64,000 nucleotides of DNA from Aphelenchoides besseyi (lineage: Eukaryota; Nematoda; Chromadorea; Rhabditida; Aphelenchoididae), in assembly GCA_024699855.1 (NCBI GenBank), contig JAMPIQ010000001.1, positions 13,144,001-13,208,000 on the forward strand, in the 5' to 3' direction. The position numbers were made by a program, and so were the translations under genes. The notes under the pieces were generated by a model. That model was not told the origin of the DNA, did not search any database, and saw only the letters and a program-made list of their open reading frames with translations. How positions within the stretch are numbered: the stretch's first letter is position 1; each line of letters starts with the position of its first letter. Of the stretch, positions 21,315-31,533 are shown in pieces.

Positions 21315-23941
21315 ATGGCCACACGAGCAATTCTCGATTCAATTTCGTCGCCGGACGATCTGATGGACACCAACGACACAACTCACGGTGGCGAATCAAA
21401 CAGCTCACCGACTCGAACTCTTCACACGTGTGTTGTTTGTGGCGATGAATCCGATGGTTTGCACTTTGGGCAGTACACATGTAGAGCCTGTGCCGGTAAA
21501 CTGGCCGTGAAAGATCATAATTAAATATCCGACTTTTCAGCCTTTTTTCGTCGTACGGTTTCGCTCAAATTAGATTACACCTGCAAACATAACAGCACTT
21601 GTCAAATCGAAAAGAATGCTCGAAACATGTGCAGAGCGTGCCGCTATGCGAAATGTCTTGAATCGGGAATGCTAACCACCGGTTAGTTAATTGAATGTAC
21701 GAGACAATTCGAGATTAACCTCTTTAGCTGTTCAACATGCTCGTGATGGTTTGGGTAAAAGAAAAGACAAGAAAATGTCTACGTCGACGGCACATCCGGC
21801 TCCCATGTTTGCTGATGCTGGAGAATTGAAAAAATACGACAATTTGGCTACGGTTTCAACGAATGGATCACACTTGAACGGAATGCCTCAATCAAATGCT
21901 TCATCGACGTGTTCATCGGGTTCCGGTGAAATGCAAAACGGCAGCTCTTCGTTGTCGAACGGATACCCTCAACCGACAGCCAACACAAACTCAACGGTGG
22001 CCGGATTGGCTTCAGCAATTTACGGATCGTATAGCGCCAACAATAGTTTACCTTATCGTACAATTTCGTCTCCTCCTGAACAAACGACAATCTTGCAATT
22101 AGGTCAAACATTAGCCGGTGTAGCGCAAGAGACTGTTCCCTATGTAATGAACAATTTCGCAAACATGGTGAGTTCAAGACGTTTTCCTACAAACTTACAA
22201 TCAATAGTTTGTGTTAATTGAGCAAAAAACATCCAATTAACTTGAATCGTGCAAAAGAAACTTGTTTTCCCACGACTCAGTTATTTTCACGACCACATCG
22301 TTTTAACACTAATTTTGAGTTTTCAGAATCTCCAGCAATTAACTCAACAAGCGCGAAGTGCATTCACTCCTGTAGCCTCGAACGAAATGAAGTTGTTGGG
22401 GCGCATGCTCGAAGGTTATCATCACTTTAAGTCTCTTCGAAAAGCCAGCTACACGTTAATTGAAGATGGACCACGTTTCAATAACAAGAACGTAAGATGA
22501 ACGCAATAAATCAAAGGTGATGGGCATTTCAGGATATTCCGCAAAGCAACTACGGAACGTCGAAAAAAATCTGCAAGATTGAAGCATCGCTTTTAATGGA
22601 CACTGTTGAAAAGTTCTTCATTCCGTTCAACTCGCTGCCTCAACAAGAAAAGGTAAGAAGATGTTAATTGCTAACATTCACCATCTTTTAGAATCATATT
22701 TTTGACAACTTCTATTGTCTCTTCTCGAACACTGAACGTGCTTTTCGAACCTACAAAATGTTTCCGGCAAACGACGATCGTCTTCTGATGCCCGATGGTG
22801 GGTACATTCGTTTGTCCGAGTTGTCGAAATTCTACGAAAACTCGACTTTCATTCGCGGGGATCCTCTTCAAGTCGCACGGTACGCAACGACAATTGTGTT
22901 AACTAATTGTGCAATTTAGTATCTTCGAGAATGCAATGCATTACATTGTCAATGTTGTGGTTCAACATATGCGACAGATTGAAGTGAGCGAAATGGAAAT
23001 TATCGCATTAAGTGGCATGTTCTTGTGGCGTGAAGGTACGAACTCGATTACCAACTTCTTTTACAATAGGATTGCAGGCAATCCGGAACTTTCCCCAGAA
23101 ACTGTGCACATTGTTCAACAGAGTCGACAGCAAGTGATTTTGGATCTGCATGCGTACTATCGATCCTGTGGGCTATTCGATGCGGACATAACATTGAAAG
23201 TGGCCAACTTGTTTCTACTGATGCCAAAAGTTGAGGTAAGACAATCGTTCTATGGGTCTATCGTTAACCGCACTTTCGAAACTGTTGCATCAAAATTAAC
23301 CGTTAGCTAAATTAGATGTCGGATTCCCTTTCGAACAACTCTTACTTTCAAACTTTTTATCGAATCAAAAACCTGAAAATGATTCCAGGCAGCCAAGGCA
23401 GCAATTAATGAGGATTACAATTTGGCCGGGCTGTTCAATTTGATTGACAACATTCCGAATTGTTGTGCTCCCGACACCAAACGAATCGAATGATTTCGTT
23501 GATAAAACTGAAAAATTTTTTGGGATAAAATTCGCTTAAAACGGTTCCCCTCCGGTTGCTTTGCTTTTTGATTTGTTTTCCCTTATCGGTTTATTCGCTT
23601 TTAGACGGCCTTCTCAATACTCAAAGATGATTTCAATCTTGCTGGACTCTTCAACCTGATAGACAGCGGTCCCTGTTGTGTGACCAAAGAAATGAATCGT
23701 GTTTGAGCGACAAAGTGCGCGGTTTAGAATCGAACCACCGTTTCTATGTTACCTCCCTCATATCCTTCGCTTATTTACGTTCAAAACCGTAGACTCGTTT
23801 GTAATCATTCGTTTATGTCTTTAGCATGCTTTCGCGATTATGCAAGACGACTACACCGTTACAAAGTTTTTCGATTTAATGGAAATTGTCTCATCTATTC
23901 CGAACTCTAATTCAATTGTTAATTGTTTTACGAAGTTGTAA
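21315..23941 (+). CDS. Nuclear hormone receptor (nematode supplementary type) with alternative last exons
   Basis: Exons 21315-21495, 21541-21681, 21728-22167, 22327-22491, 22533-22652, 22692-22879, 22920-23235, then one of three terminal exons. Zinc finger 1 runs from CVVCGDESDGLHFGQYTCRACA, with the P-box split by intron 1 (CRACA/AFFRRT). Zinc finger 2 runs from CKHNSTCQIEK to CRACRYAKCLESGM. This P-box is typical of the expanded nematode receptor class. A ~150-residue Ser/Asn/Gly hinge leads to a ligand-binding domain: LLMDTVEKFFIPFNSLP, FDNFYCLFSNTERAFRTYKMF, and a long helical block ending NLFLLMPKVE. An upstream in-frame ATG at 21216 would add 33 residues; I prefer 21315. Ligand and targets unknown. 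Confidence 0.93.
23389..23493 (+). other. NHR alternative terminal exon A
   Basis: Follows a ATTCCAG acceptor in phase 0 and encodes AAKAAINEDYNLAGLFNLID plus a short Cys-rich end, stop TGA. Homologous to the two exons downstream. Confidence 0.8.
23605..23706 (+). other. NHR alternative terminal exon B
   Basis: Follows CTTTTAG in phase 0 and encodes TAFSILKDDFNLAGLFNLID plus a short tail, stop TGA. Close to exon A in protein sequence but diverged at many bases. Confidence 0.8.
23825..23941 (+). other. NHR alternative terminal exon C
   Basis: Follows TCTTTAG in phase 0 and encodes HAFAIMQDDYTVTKFFDLME plus an 18-residue tail, stop TAA. The FFDLME end resembles an AF-2 core (hydrophobic pairs around an acidic residue). 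Confidence 0.78.
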
Positions 23942-24539
23942 CTCACGTATTTCATGCAGCAATTGTAACAAAAACCAAAAATTCGAAAACTTCTAACCAT
24001 CCGAAAAGTCCAAGTGCTTCAGAAACAATCCTCTCCAGCTTTTAATGTCCGCTTGTTTTAGGCCGTGGTACGATGCTTTAGAGAGAGCTATAGTACCGCC
24101 GAAATTTTCAATATAATGGACAATCCATGTGTTAGTAAAAGAGAGGAGTAGTTTGGTTAGTCCGATGTTTTCGTCCACGTTCTCACGTTGTACATTCGAT
24201 CATACCACTTGCTCTGATACCTAAGTCTCTGAAAATTTGTGTGAATGTCCGTTAGATCTAAATAACCTCGATATGATATTCTTCTAATTACTCATCTATT
24301 TGTTATTTTCAATCTTTTGTTTGTTTCGCAATTCATACTCCTGACAATAAAACAGTTACTTCGAAGTCTGTCGATTATACGATAAGAATAAAAGAAACAA
24401 TCTTCGTTGGTGCATCAAGTAAACTTGAGCATTTTGCTAAAACATCGTCCAAGAGTCTATCAAAACTGTTAGCAATTGCCAGCAATTCATTTATTCATGT
24501 TGTCTCAACCACATCAATTACCAATCAAATACTTGGTGA
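23942..24539. other. Intergenic
   Basis: No supported gene. A 61-codon minus-strand frame at 23993-24178 has protein-like composition but no recognisable motif or splice context. Confidence 0.45.
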
Positions 24540-24766
24540 TTAATCGCACATATCGCAAGTTTTTTGACAAAAATTTTTCTTCTTATTCTTGTCATAAAAC
24601 GGACTGTCACAGAAGCCGTTCTTCTTCCATGTCTCACAACTAAATGACTATAAATTCAAGTCTGTTGGTAGACTTACGTGTCAACTTCATCGTTACACTC
24701 CTCTTCGGCTGTCACGAAGCTGAGAGAAAACAGAAGAACTGCGAGTACAAGGAAATAGAAACGCAT
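24540..24766 (-). CDS. Small secreted ShK-domain peptide
   Basis: Two exons, 24678-24766 and 24540-24639, separated by a 38-nt intron. The product is about 62 residues: an N-terminal signal peptide (MRFYFLVLAVLLFSLSFVTA), an acidic linker, and a single compact domain with six cysteines spaced like the ShKT fold, including a Trp after the second Cys and the terminal CxxxCxxC cluster. Nematodes carry many such secreted peptides. Some block K+ channels and others are innate-defence or regulatory modules. I do not see the Lys-Tyr dyad clearly enough to claim channel activity. Single-domain size and signal peptide suggest a free secreted peptide. Confidence 0.82.
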
Positions 24767-25341
24767 TTTGCTAGTGAATGGGTATTATAGTTAACGATTT
24801 CTATCATTTTATATCAATTTCATCCTACACGAAGTTAGATGTTTGGTGAACCTGCAGCAGACAATTAAAGGCCATTTACGTTACGAGACTTTCTAATATC
24901 AAAGGTACAATCGTCTTGTTTACCCACCTGCAGTTTAATAAAGATTCCTGCACTTTTGATCAAATGTTCAGGTATTGCGGAGGCTAATAAGTGAAGCAAG
25001 TTTCTAAAGCAGCAAACAAACATCAGAATTGTCTTTTTATTCGAATAGAAGCCTTTTGAATAATTAAAATCTCAACATTTCATTTCCTCACTTTTGGAGC
25101 ATCAACTCGACAATCAAACACAAAATGGAGCTCTTAATTACTCTATTACGGTAGATTTTTCAGTAAGGTACAAACAGTTGCACTTTGATCTCCGGAAGAC
25201 GTAAGCGGAGATCGGGAATAAAGAAGTCCATTAGATGGCTAATGGACTAACAAGGAGTGCTTGTCATCGGTACCCGCTGTAATTTGACGTCGTTGGTATC
25301 AATCGACGCGTCTCGATAAACTGAGCATTACTGTATAACTC
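24767..25341. other. Intergenic
   Basis: A/T-rich flank of the inverted repeat. No supported gene. Confidence 0.5.
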
Positions 25342-25985
25342 ATGGGCAGAATTGGCCAAAGATCAAAAAGACTAAAATTACCGAAATCGTAGTATCGGTC
25401 ATGCTGACTATCGTGGTGAAGTCCTTTTATCCTTATCTCACTTCATTACGGAGATTTTGGCCGTTTTATTTGGCCGACATTCGTTCCGGGTTATGGTCCG
25501 CTAATCTCCACTCGGAAGTGTGAGCTGCAGTAGTCGAGTGAGCAAGTGATGGGCTTGCGAACTCTTTTGGAGGTGCGAGTTCGATTTCTTCGATTGTCTC
25601 TTTCAAGTGCTGCGTTTTACCAAAACGACTCCAAAAAGTAAAAAAGTCGATTGGATCCCTCGTAGTCACCTGCTATTCGCTTTTTTGCTTTGTGGATACA
25701 AGACAGCAACTTGCATTCGACAGCAGAGAGAATTGAACTCGCACCTCCAAAAGAGTTCGCAAGCCCATCACTTGCTCACTCGACTACTGCAGCTCACGCT
25801 TCCGAGTGGAGATTAGCGGACCATAACCCGGAACGAATGTTGGCCAAATAAAACGGCCAAAATCTCCGTAATGAAGTGAGATAAGGATAAACGGACTTCA
25901 CCACGATAATCAGCACAATCGATACTACGATTTTAGCGATTTTCGTGCTCTTTAGTTTTTGGCCAATACCGCGACTGGGCAAAAA
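25342..25985. repeat. Large inverted repeat (foldback) with tRNA-like inner ends
   Basis: Left arm ~25342-25585 and right arm ~25733-25985 are reverse complements, with a ~147-base spacer. The inner ~170 bases of each arm (from TATCGTGGTGAAGTCC to GGAGGTGCGAGTTC) differ at only a handful of positions; the outer ~70 bases are more diverged. The inner part of each arm reads like a degraded tRNA with a long variable arm: an A-box-like TAGTCGAGTGAGC and a B-box-like GAGTTCGAT. Both arms also keep one hydrophobic reading frame open (KSxYPYLTSLRRFWPFYLA). It could be a tRNA-derived SINE inserted twice in opposite orientation, a foldback transposon, or a recent inverted duplication. Confidence 0.85.
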
Positions 25986-26276
25986 TGAGCATGATATTCA
26001 AAATCAGCGTAAAATTGCGCGTATACTGATATATAATTCAGCCAAAACTGGTGTGGACTACTCAGGACTTCTCATTGTCAGACGTAAACCAACTCAACCG
26101 ATTTCGTTTGTCCGACTATCGAACAGCCTGCAATAAGCAGAAGATTGAGAACACAAAAAGACGGGAACATTTGATCGTTTTGTTTGTAAATAAATTTGCA
26201 TTAAATTTCCGTTGAATACGCGAATTGGTGTTGATTTTTCATTTCGAGCTGCTCATTCGATCGATTCGGTTTGATT

Positions 26277-26964
26277 ATGGATGCCAAGACGAAGAACGGT
26301 GTGCCACCAGCGAGTGCGATGAAAACAGCAGCTGCTGAAACTGTGACTGCTCATCCAACGACCAATCAGGCCGTCACTCTCAATACAGCAAAATCCAACG
26401 TTGCCCCACCTCTAGCATCGTCGATAGTCGTTGATGCGGCAACCAATCCGATCGGAATTGTTAATCCGGCTCCAACGGTAGTCGCGACAAAACGAGAAGT
26501 CGTTCAACCAAAAGGTCCGAGTATGATGACGAGAATTAAACGTCGCTTTGCCGTCGTCAAGGAATGGGTGAGTTGTGGGCTATGGATTGATAGCAACATT
26601 GTTGTCGATTTCTAGTTTTACGATCGTCATCATCGAATGCGTGTTTACAACGACGATTTTATCCGCGATTTCCCGCCGTTTTCTGTGACCCGAATGATTA
26701 TGGAAGATGAGGTACAGGCGTGAATGAACAGTTTAACAGTTGAAATCGTTTTCAGAGCAATTTGGACACCGACGAAGATCGCGGTTATTTGAATCCGAAG
26801 ACGAAGCGAATCACTCAACTCGGTGGAGTACCAGCCGGAATGGAGCTGTTGGATAAAGCGGTTTGGGACGAGTTTTTGCCGCCGGCTCGGTAAGTTTCCA
26901 ATATTGAAAATGCCACTTGTTTTTAAGACCGGGACCAAAGAAACCGATTGTTCCGGCAGCTTGA
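26277..26964 (+). CDS. Small hydrophilic protein, unrecognised
   Basis: Four exons: 26277-26567, 26616-26711, 26756-26889 and 26928-26964, all junctions in frame. About 185 residues. The first half is low-complexity Ala/Thr/Val/Pro. The second half is compact and charged: RIKRRFAVVKEWFYDRHHRM, then YNDDFIRDFPPFSVTRMIME, RGYLNPKTKRITQLGGVPAG and LDKAVWDEFLPPAR, ending PKKPIVPAA. No signal peptide or membrane segment. No family recognised. The ATG at 26277 sits in TTATGG with an upstream A/T-rich leader. Confidence 0.75.
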
Positions 26965-27614
26965 AGTTCTTGTTGTGAATGATAGGTGGTCAAATAAACT
27001 TTTGTTCCGTTTTTGAAGAATTTGTCGGAGGCGAACGAAACGGTTTTATTATCAGAGTGGATGTTTGTGGGTTGATTTTGACGCTGCCAAGTTTTCTTAA
27101 TCACTCACGAAGTTTGAACGTTGACACAACGAGCACTCGTTACAACAACTCGCAGATTACGTAGAGAGGATCAAAGTCCATCTTTCTAACCGAATGAGTG
27201 TTTTCATAGAATACGTAAAGATAACGACGTTTGTTGACACGTTTACGTCATCATTTGGTTTGTCATAATCAAACATCATGATTCATGAGTATCTTTAGAT
27301 TGTCGACTTAAATAACATGGTGTATATTTGAACAAGAGTCGAGGAATAAATGAGTTTACATCTGCAAAAAATTGAACAAGAAACATGGCAAGAGTCTGAG
27401 ATTGTGTGATAAGAAAGCGAAAGGTTCCCGCTTCTACACGACTTTTTATTTCTTTGTCCCGATTGCAAAATAGGTTCCATTTGAAGAGCCGGGAATCGTG
27501 TAAGCTTTTGCCTCGTTCTCAACAGTCAAACGCTTTTCAATGCGATTAAATGGGGTGTTCTTTTCGCTAAAAATGATGTCAACTTTCACTTGTTAACCTT
27601 CGAATCGTTTGAAT
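26965..27614. other. Spacer with a possible orphan exon
   Basis: On the minus strand, 27446-27566 follows a TTTTTAG acceptor and reads protein-like (TPFNRIEKRLTVENEAK, then AYTIPGSSNGTYFAIG) to a TAA. No upstream exon fits because the adhesion GPCR starts on the other strand at 27615. It may be a gene remnant. The rest holds nothing I can support. Confidence 0.35.
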
Positions 27615-30600
27615 ATGTTCATCGTTTTCATTTTACTTGGATTATCAACTCGCTTGGTTTTTGGTGCATATAGTGGTGAGATTTTTTCGCTTTTATGTCG
27701 TGATTTCTTGAGTTTAGAATCTTGCACGGAGTTTGATGCCAATTACAATGGTTATATGAATTTTACTACTAGTGGTGAAAATCTTCTCGGACCACCAGTT
27801 CGAATGTCCATCAAATTCTCGTACGCAAATCCCGTTGTTCAAGTGAATTTGATTGATTACGAGTTCGAAGACAAAAGCTATTACGTAATGCACACCGTAG
27901 GCTATGAATTTGGATTGATTCAGACTTTTGAATGGTTGGTTTAAACTGATAGAAGAACGAAAATAACTGATCTTCAGTTGCAAAGGATTCTGCAAAGGAA
28001 GCGATAAAGCATGTTATTATACAGTGCCAAAGGACACCACCTTGTATTCATTTTCCTTGTGCGCTGAAAGAAACAGTAAGTCATATTCTCTATTTGTTGC
28101 TTGAAAATTACGTTTAGCTAAGAAATGTGAATATTTCTTTGAAGCGATCATCAACGGTGACGATTTTCATCCGGACATTGGCAGATCGTGGTCTTATTCC
28201 GAGTGCGAGAGAACAATTCAATTTTCCCGAAGTGATGATCCGCCTAACATGGACTATTGCGTTTGTTGCAACGGTTACGATCCGGAACTGCCGGGTACTT
28301 GTAATGGACAAGTAAAGAAGGATTCAACGACAACTGTAACCGCAAAAACAACTTCGATTCCAACAACAAACAAAAGCATCTATCGTTCGACAACTTTGAT
28401 CCCTACAGAAGCTCCATTTTCGTCATTACCAGTCAGTCAAACGACTCAACAACAAGGGTTCGAAACAACAAAGAATCAAGTGGTTGCTTCAACTACCGGT
28501 AGTTTATTGTTGGATATAATGTTTAACTCGAGTTTTAGAACCGTACAGCATCGACTGTAACAATCCCAATACTCCAATGGAACAAGTTTATTGTAGCAAT
28601 AAAACCGTAAGTTCACACAACAAAACTGATCACTACGCAGTTTAGTTGACCCAAGACACAGTTACCAATTACATCAATCAAACGTCTAATGCCATTGATT
28701 CTTCTTCGAGTCTCAATTCCTCCGATGTTTACATGCTCTCACACATCTTCACAAAAATTGCCGAAGTGAAGGGAATGAAATTAGAAGTAAGTAGCTACGA
28801 CGATTGGAACAAAGAGCAACGTTTAGGATTGCAAGTCCGTTTACGGCCTGTACGATAAAACCCTTCACATTCCGGATGATCAATTTCGAGCTGCAAACTT
28901 ATTTGACAGCAGTAACAGGTTGACATTTACATTTTTTTATCTTAGATCGTAAATTTAGAATACGCGAAAGTATTCACAACTTTTTGGTTAACGCAGAATA
29001 CAACTTGGAGTTCTTGAATGGCACAAACTTGGCAATGAAAAAGCATCACACAAGAACGTCGTGTACCAATTCAACCGGTTTAGCTGATTACGGAGACTCT
29101 TTCGGTTGGAACGATCAAACTAGGATTCCCGATGCATCGATCGAGATTCCACGTGATGTCGCTTGTTCATCAAGCAATCAAACGATACCGTTGTTTTTGG
29201 TCGCCTATCGAAAAACACAGTTGTTTATGTCTTCGAGTCTAAAACGTAGAAATCTGCAAGCGAGTCGACTTCGTCTCGGTTTATCTCAAATTCGTCAAAT
29301 GCATCGATTGTCTGAAGCAGAAGTGAGAAGAGCGCTTCGAATTATGTAAACGCTCGTTTAGCCACATGAAGTGAACGAAGAAGACCGTTGTCGTGTGGGA
29401 TTGAAATCTGAAAACCATCAGATTGTGAGTGCGGTTCTCTTGAACGCTAAGCCCAATAATGATGTCAAGCAGAAAGTATTTGCTAGAATTCGCTACTCTA
29501 AAAAAGGAGTATGTTTGTCAATTAAGAAAAACGAATCTTTTTAATTTTTATAAAATAAAACAACAAATTTAGATCAAACGACCACTCCACGGTGAACACG
29601 AAGTGTCGTGGTGGACAAACACAAATGAATGGTCAGAGGCAAGAAAATGTGATACGAAGGAAAAAGATGGGTTCTTTGAAGCCGAATGTTTGCATTTAAC
29701 AGGTGATTAACACGATTCATCAGTTTCAGCACAATGTTTAGATTTTACATTACTAGTCGACGGTTTAAGTACTGATCCATCACTATGCTCGACCAGTCTT
29801 CTGATTCTGGGAAACTTGTTGGTCATCGCATCAGCCATGTGTCTTTTTATTATGGCGCTTATTCAGTACGCTAATTTGTATGTTTGCATGAAATTCAAAA
29901 CTAACTGTAGAGTTCAGATCAAAGTCTGCTAGAGTTAAGATGTCAAAGTTTTTCGCGACTTTTCCGTCGATGAGATTTCGCGTCGAACTACTCACATTCG
30001 TTTACACGACCACATTGTTTCTGTTCTACGCTTTTTTTGGTGTTTTTTCCGATTCCCGCCGAGCGTTTGGTCAATTTGGTTGCAGTTTTTTTGCTGCGAT
30101 CACGTACTTTCTGTTGTTGTGGTATGTTGAACTAATCAATCTGATCACTGTACTTTAGCTGCATTTTCTTGACTCTCTTTACCGCATGGCGTGTACTAAA
30201 ATTGTTCGCATGGAATTCGAGAATGGAAAGAAGTTTGACGTTTCTCACTCAAGATACGGTTATCCTATCGACAACATTAAGTAAGTTTTGTTTATGTTCG
30301 ATAAGCTTTGTTGTTTAGTTTTTTCACTTTTGATCTCGCTACTGGCATTTTTGCTTGATCCTTCTTTTTATCGACGAGATGATAATTTCTGTTGGATTCG
30401 TCCTGTCGATTTGGCTTGGGCTGTAGTTGTTCCGACATCAATTCTCATATTCAACGGAGTTGTTTGTCTTCTAATCGTCACAATTCGTTTCTTTCCGAAC
30501 ATCAGATGCTGCTCGCCGATTCGACGTCTAATTCGCACGGACACGAATACCCTCTCGAAAGGAAACCAATCGAGAGCTAAAGACAAACTACTCGCATTAC

Positions 30601-31083
30601 TGAACATGTCAATTCTATTGGGCACTCCATGGGTAACAAACGTTCAATTGCCAGATAATCGCCGTGTTTTAGTCACTTCAATACTTGACTCTGTTTACGC
30701 CCGAAGTCACATTTTGGCACTACTTGTTCACAATTTTTAATGGCAGTCAAGGAATCATTTTGTTTGCGATATTTATATATCGTCGTCGATATCGTTCGAA
30801 TGTGACAAAATCAACGGAAGAAACTCAAACACAATCACGCACTTTTAACGAAACAATAGAAACTTTTCATGAAAGTTCAACTGTTCAATCACAATCAAGC
30901 AAAACATCCGAATTGGTTAAACGACCACCTCGTTTTCCAGCGCCTCAACCACCTATTCCTAAACATCGCGGTCAAGAAGGATTTCGACGACCGGAAGACG
31001 AAGCAAAACGTCGATCTCGAGCTCCTTCAAATGCATGGAGATATTCGAAGCACGTTTATGACAATCCAGTTCATCGAATGTGA
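27615..31083 (+). CDS. Adhesion-type G-protein-coupled receptor
   Basis: Multi-exon gene beginning at ATG 27615 with a signal peptide (FIVFILLGLSTRLVFGAYSG). A Cys-rich ectodomain (CKGFCKG, CEYFFEAI, DYCVCCNGYD) is followed by a Thr/Ser-rich stalk and a GAIN-like region (TQDTVTNYINQTSNAID, SSDVYMLSHIFTKIAEV). It ends in a GPS: SWWTNTNEWSEARKC, then AECLHLTDFTLLVD, with the HLT cleavage tripeptide intact and an intron falling immediately after it. The seven-TM part follows: TM1 LLILGNLLVIASAMCLFIM, TM2-3 around 29940-30130, TM4 VILSTTLIFSLLISLLAFLL, an extracellular FCWIRP, TM5 VVVPTSILIFNGVVCLLIV, TM6 LLALLNMSILLGTPW, TM7 WHYLFTIFNGSQGIILFAIF. The cytoplasmic tail is Ser/Thr and Pro-rich. A broken paralogue lies at 49.3-50.3 kb. 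Some internal exon limits are approximate. Confidence 0.88.
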
Positions 31084-31533
31084 TTATTTCAATGTTGTGC
31101 TCTCAACTTCACGGACCATATTCTGCATTGGTATTTACTTTCCGTTCTTCTTAAGTGTTTAACTGCTACATTTATTAAATAAATAAATAAAATTGAAATC
31201 AAATTTATCTGCCGGAATATTATGGTTTGAATACAATTGATTTGGGAATCTGTGAATGCGAAAGAGACAGAGGCCTACTACTCAGTTCAAATAACTTATT
31301 GTTAAAATGGGAAGAAGGGACGGCAAGAAGAGAAACAAGACGGCAAGTTCGCACCATCGGATAAGTGCAACGGCATTATGAAATATAAATTGATATGTTT
31401 GACACATAGAAGAAGTTATTTCTGAAATTTGGCGGACAAATGCGACTAAAAAACCCACGCCCAAAAATTTCAAGCCGATAATGCTCGAAGACTATTTTCA
31501 TCGGTGAAAAACATAGGAAAACGAGTTGACAGT
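31084..31533. other. Convergent intergenic spacer
   Basis: 3' flanks of the GPCR (AATAAATAAATAAA around 31175-31192 serves as a poly(A) region) and of the FLYWCH-like/PHGDH gene. No further gene seen. Confidence 0.55.

Noticed and set aside
24540..24766. Potassium-channel toxin activity for the ShK peptide
   Set aside because: Domain fold is supported by cysteine spacing, but the channel-blocking dyad is not evident, so only the domain is claimed.
25508..25585. Possible functional tRNA with long variable arm
   Set aside because: A and B boxes each have mismatches, the anticodon stem pairs poorly and the acceptor stem does not close; better called tRNA-derived.
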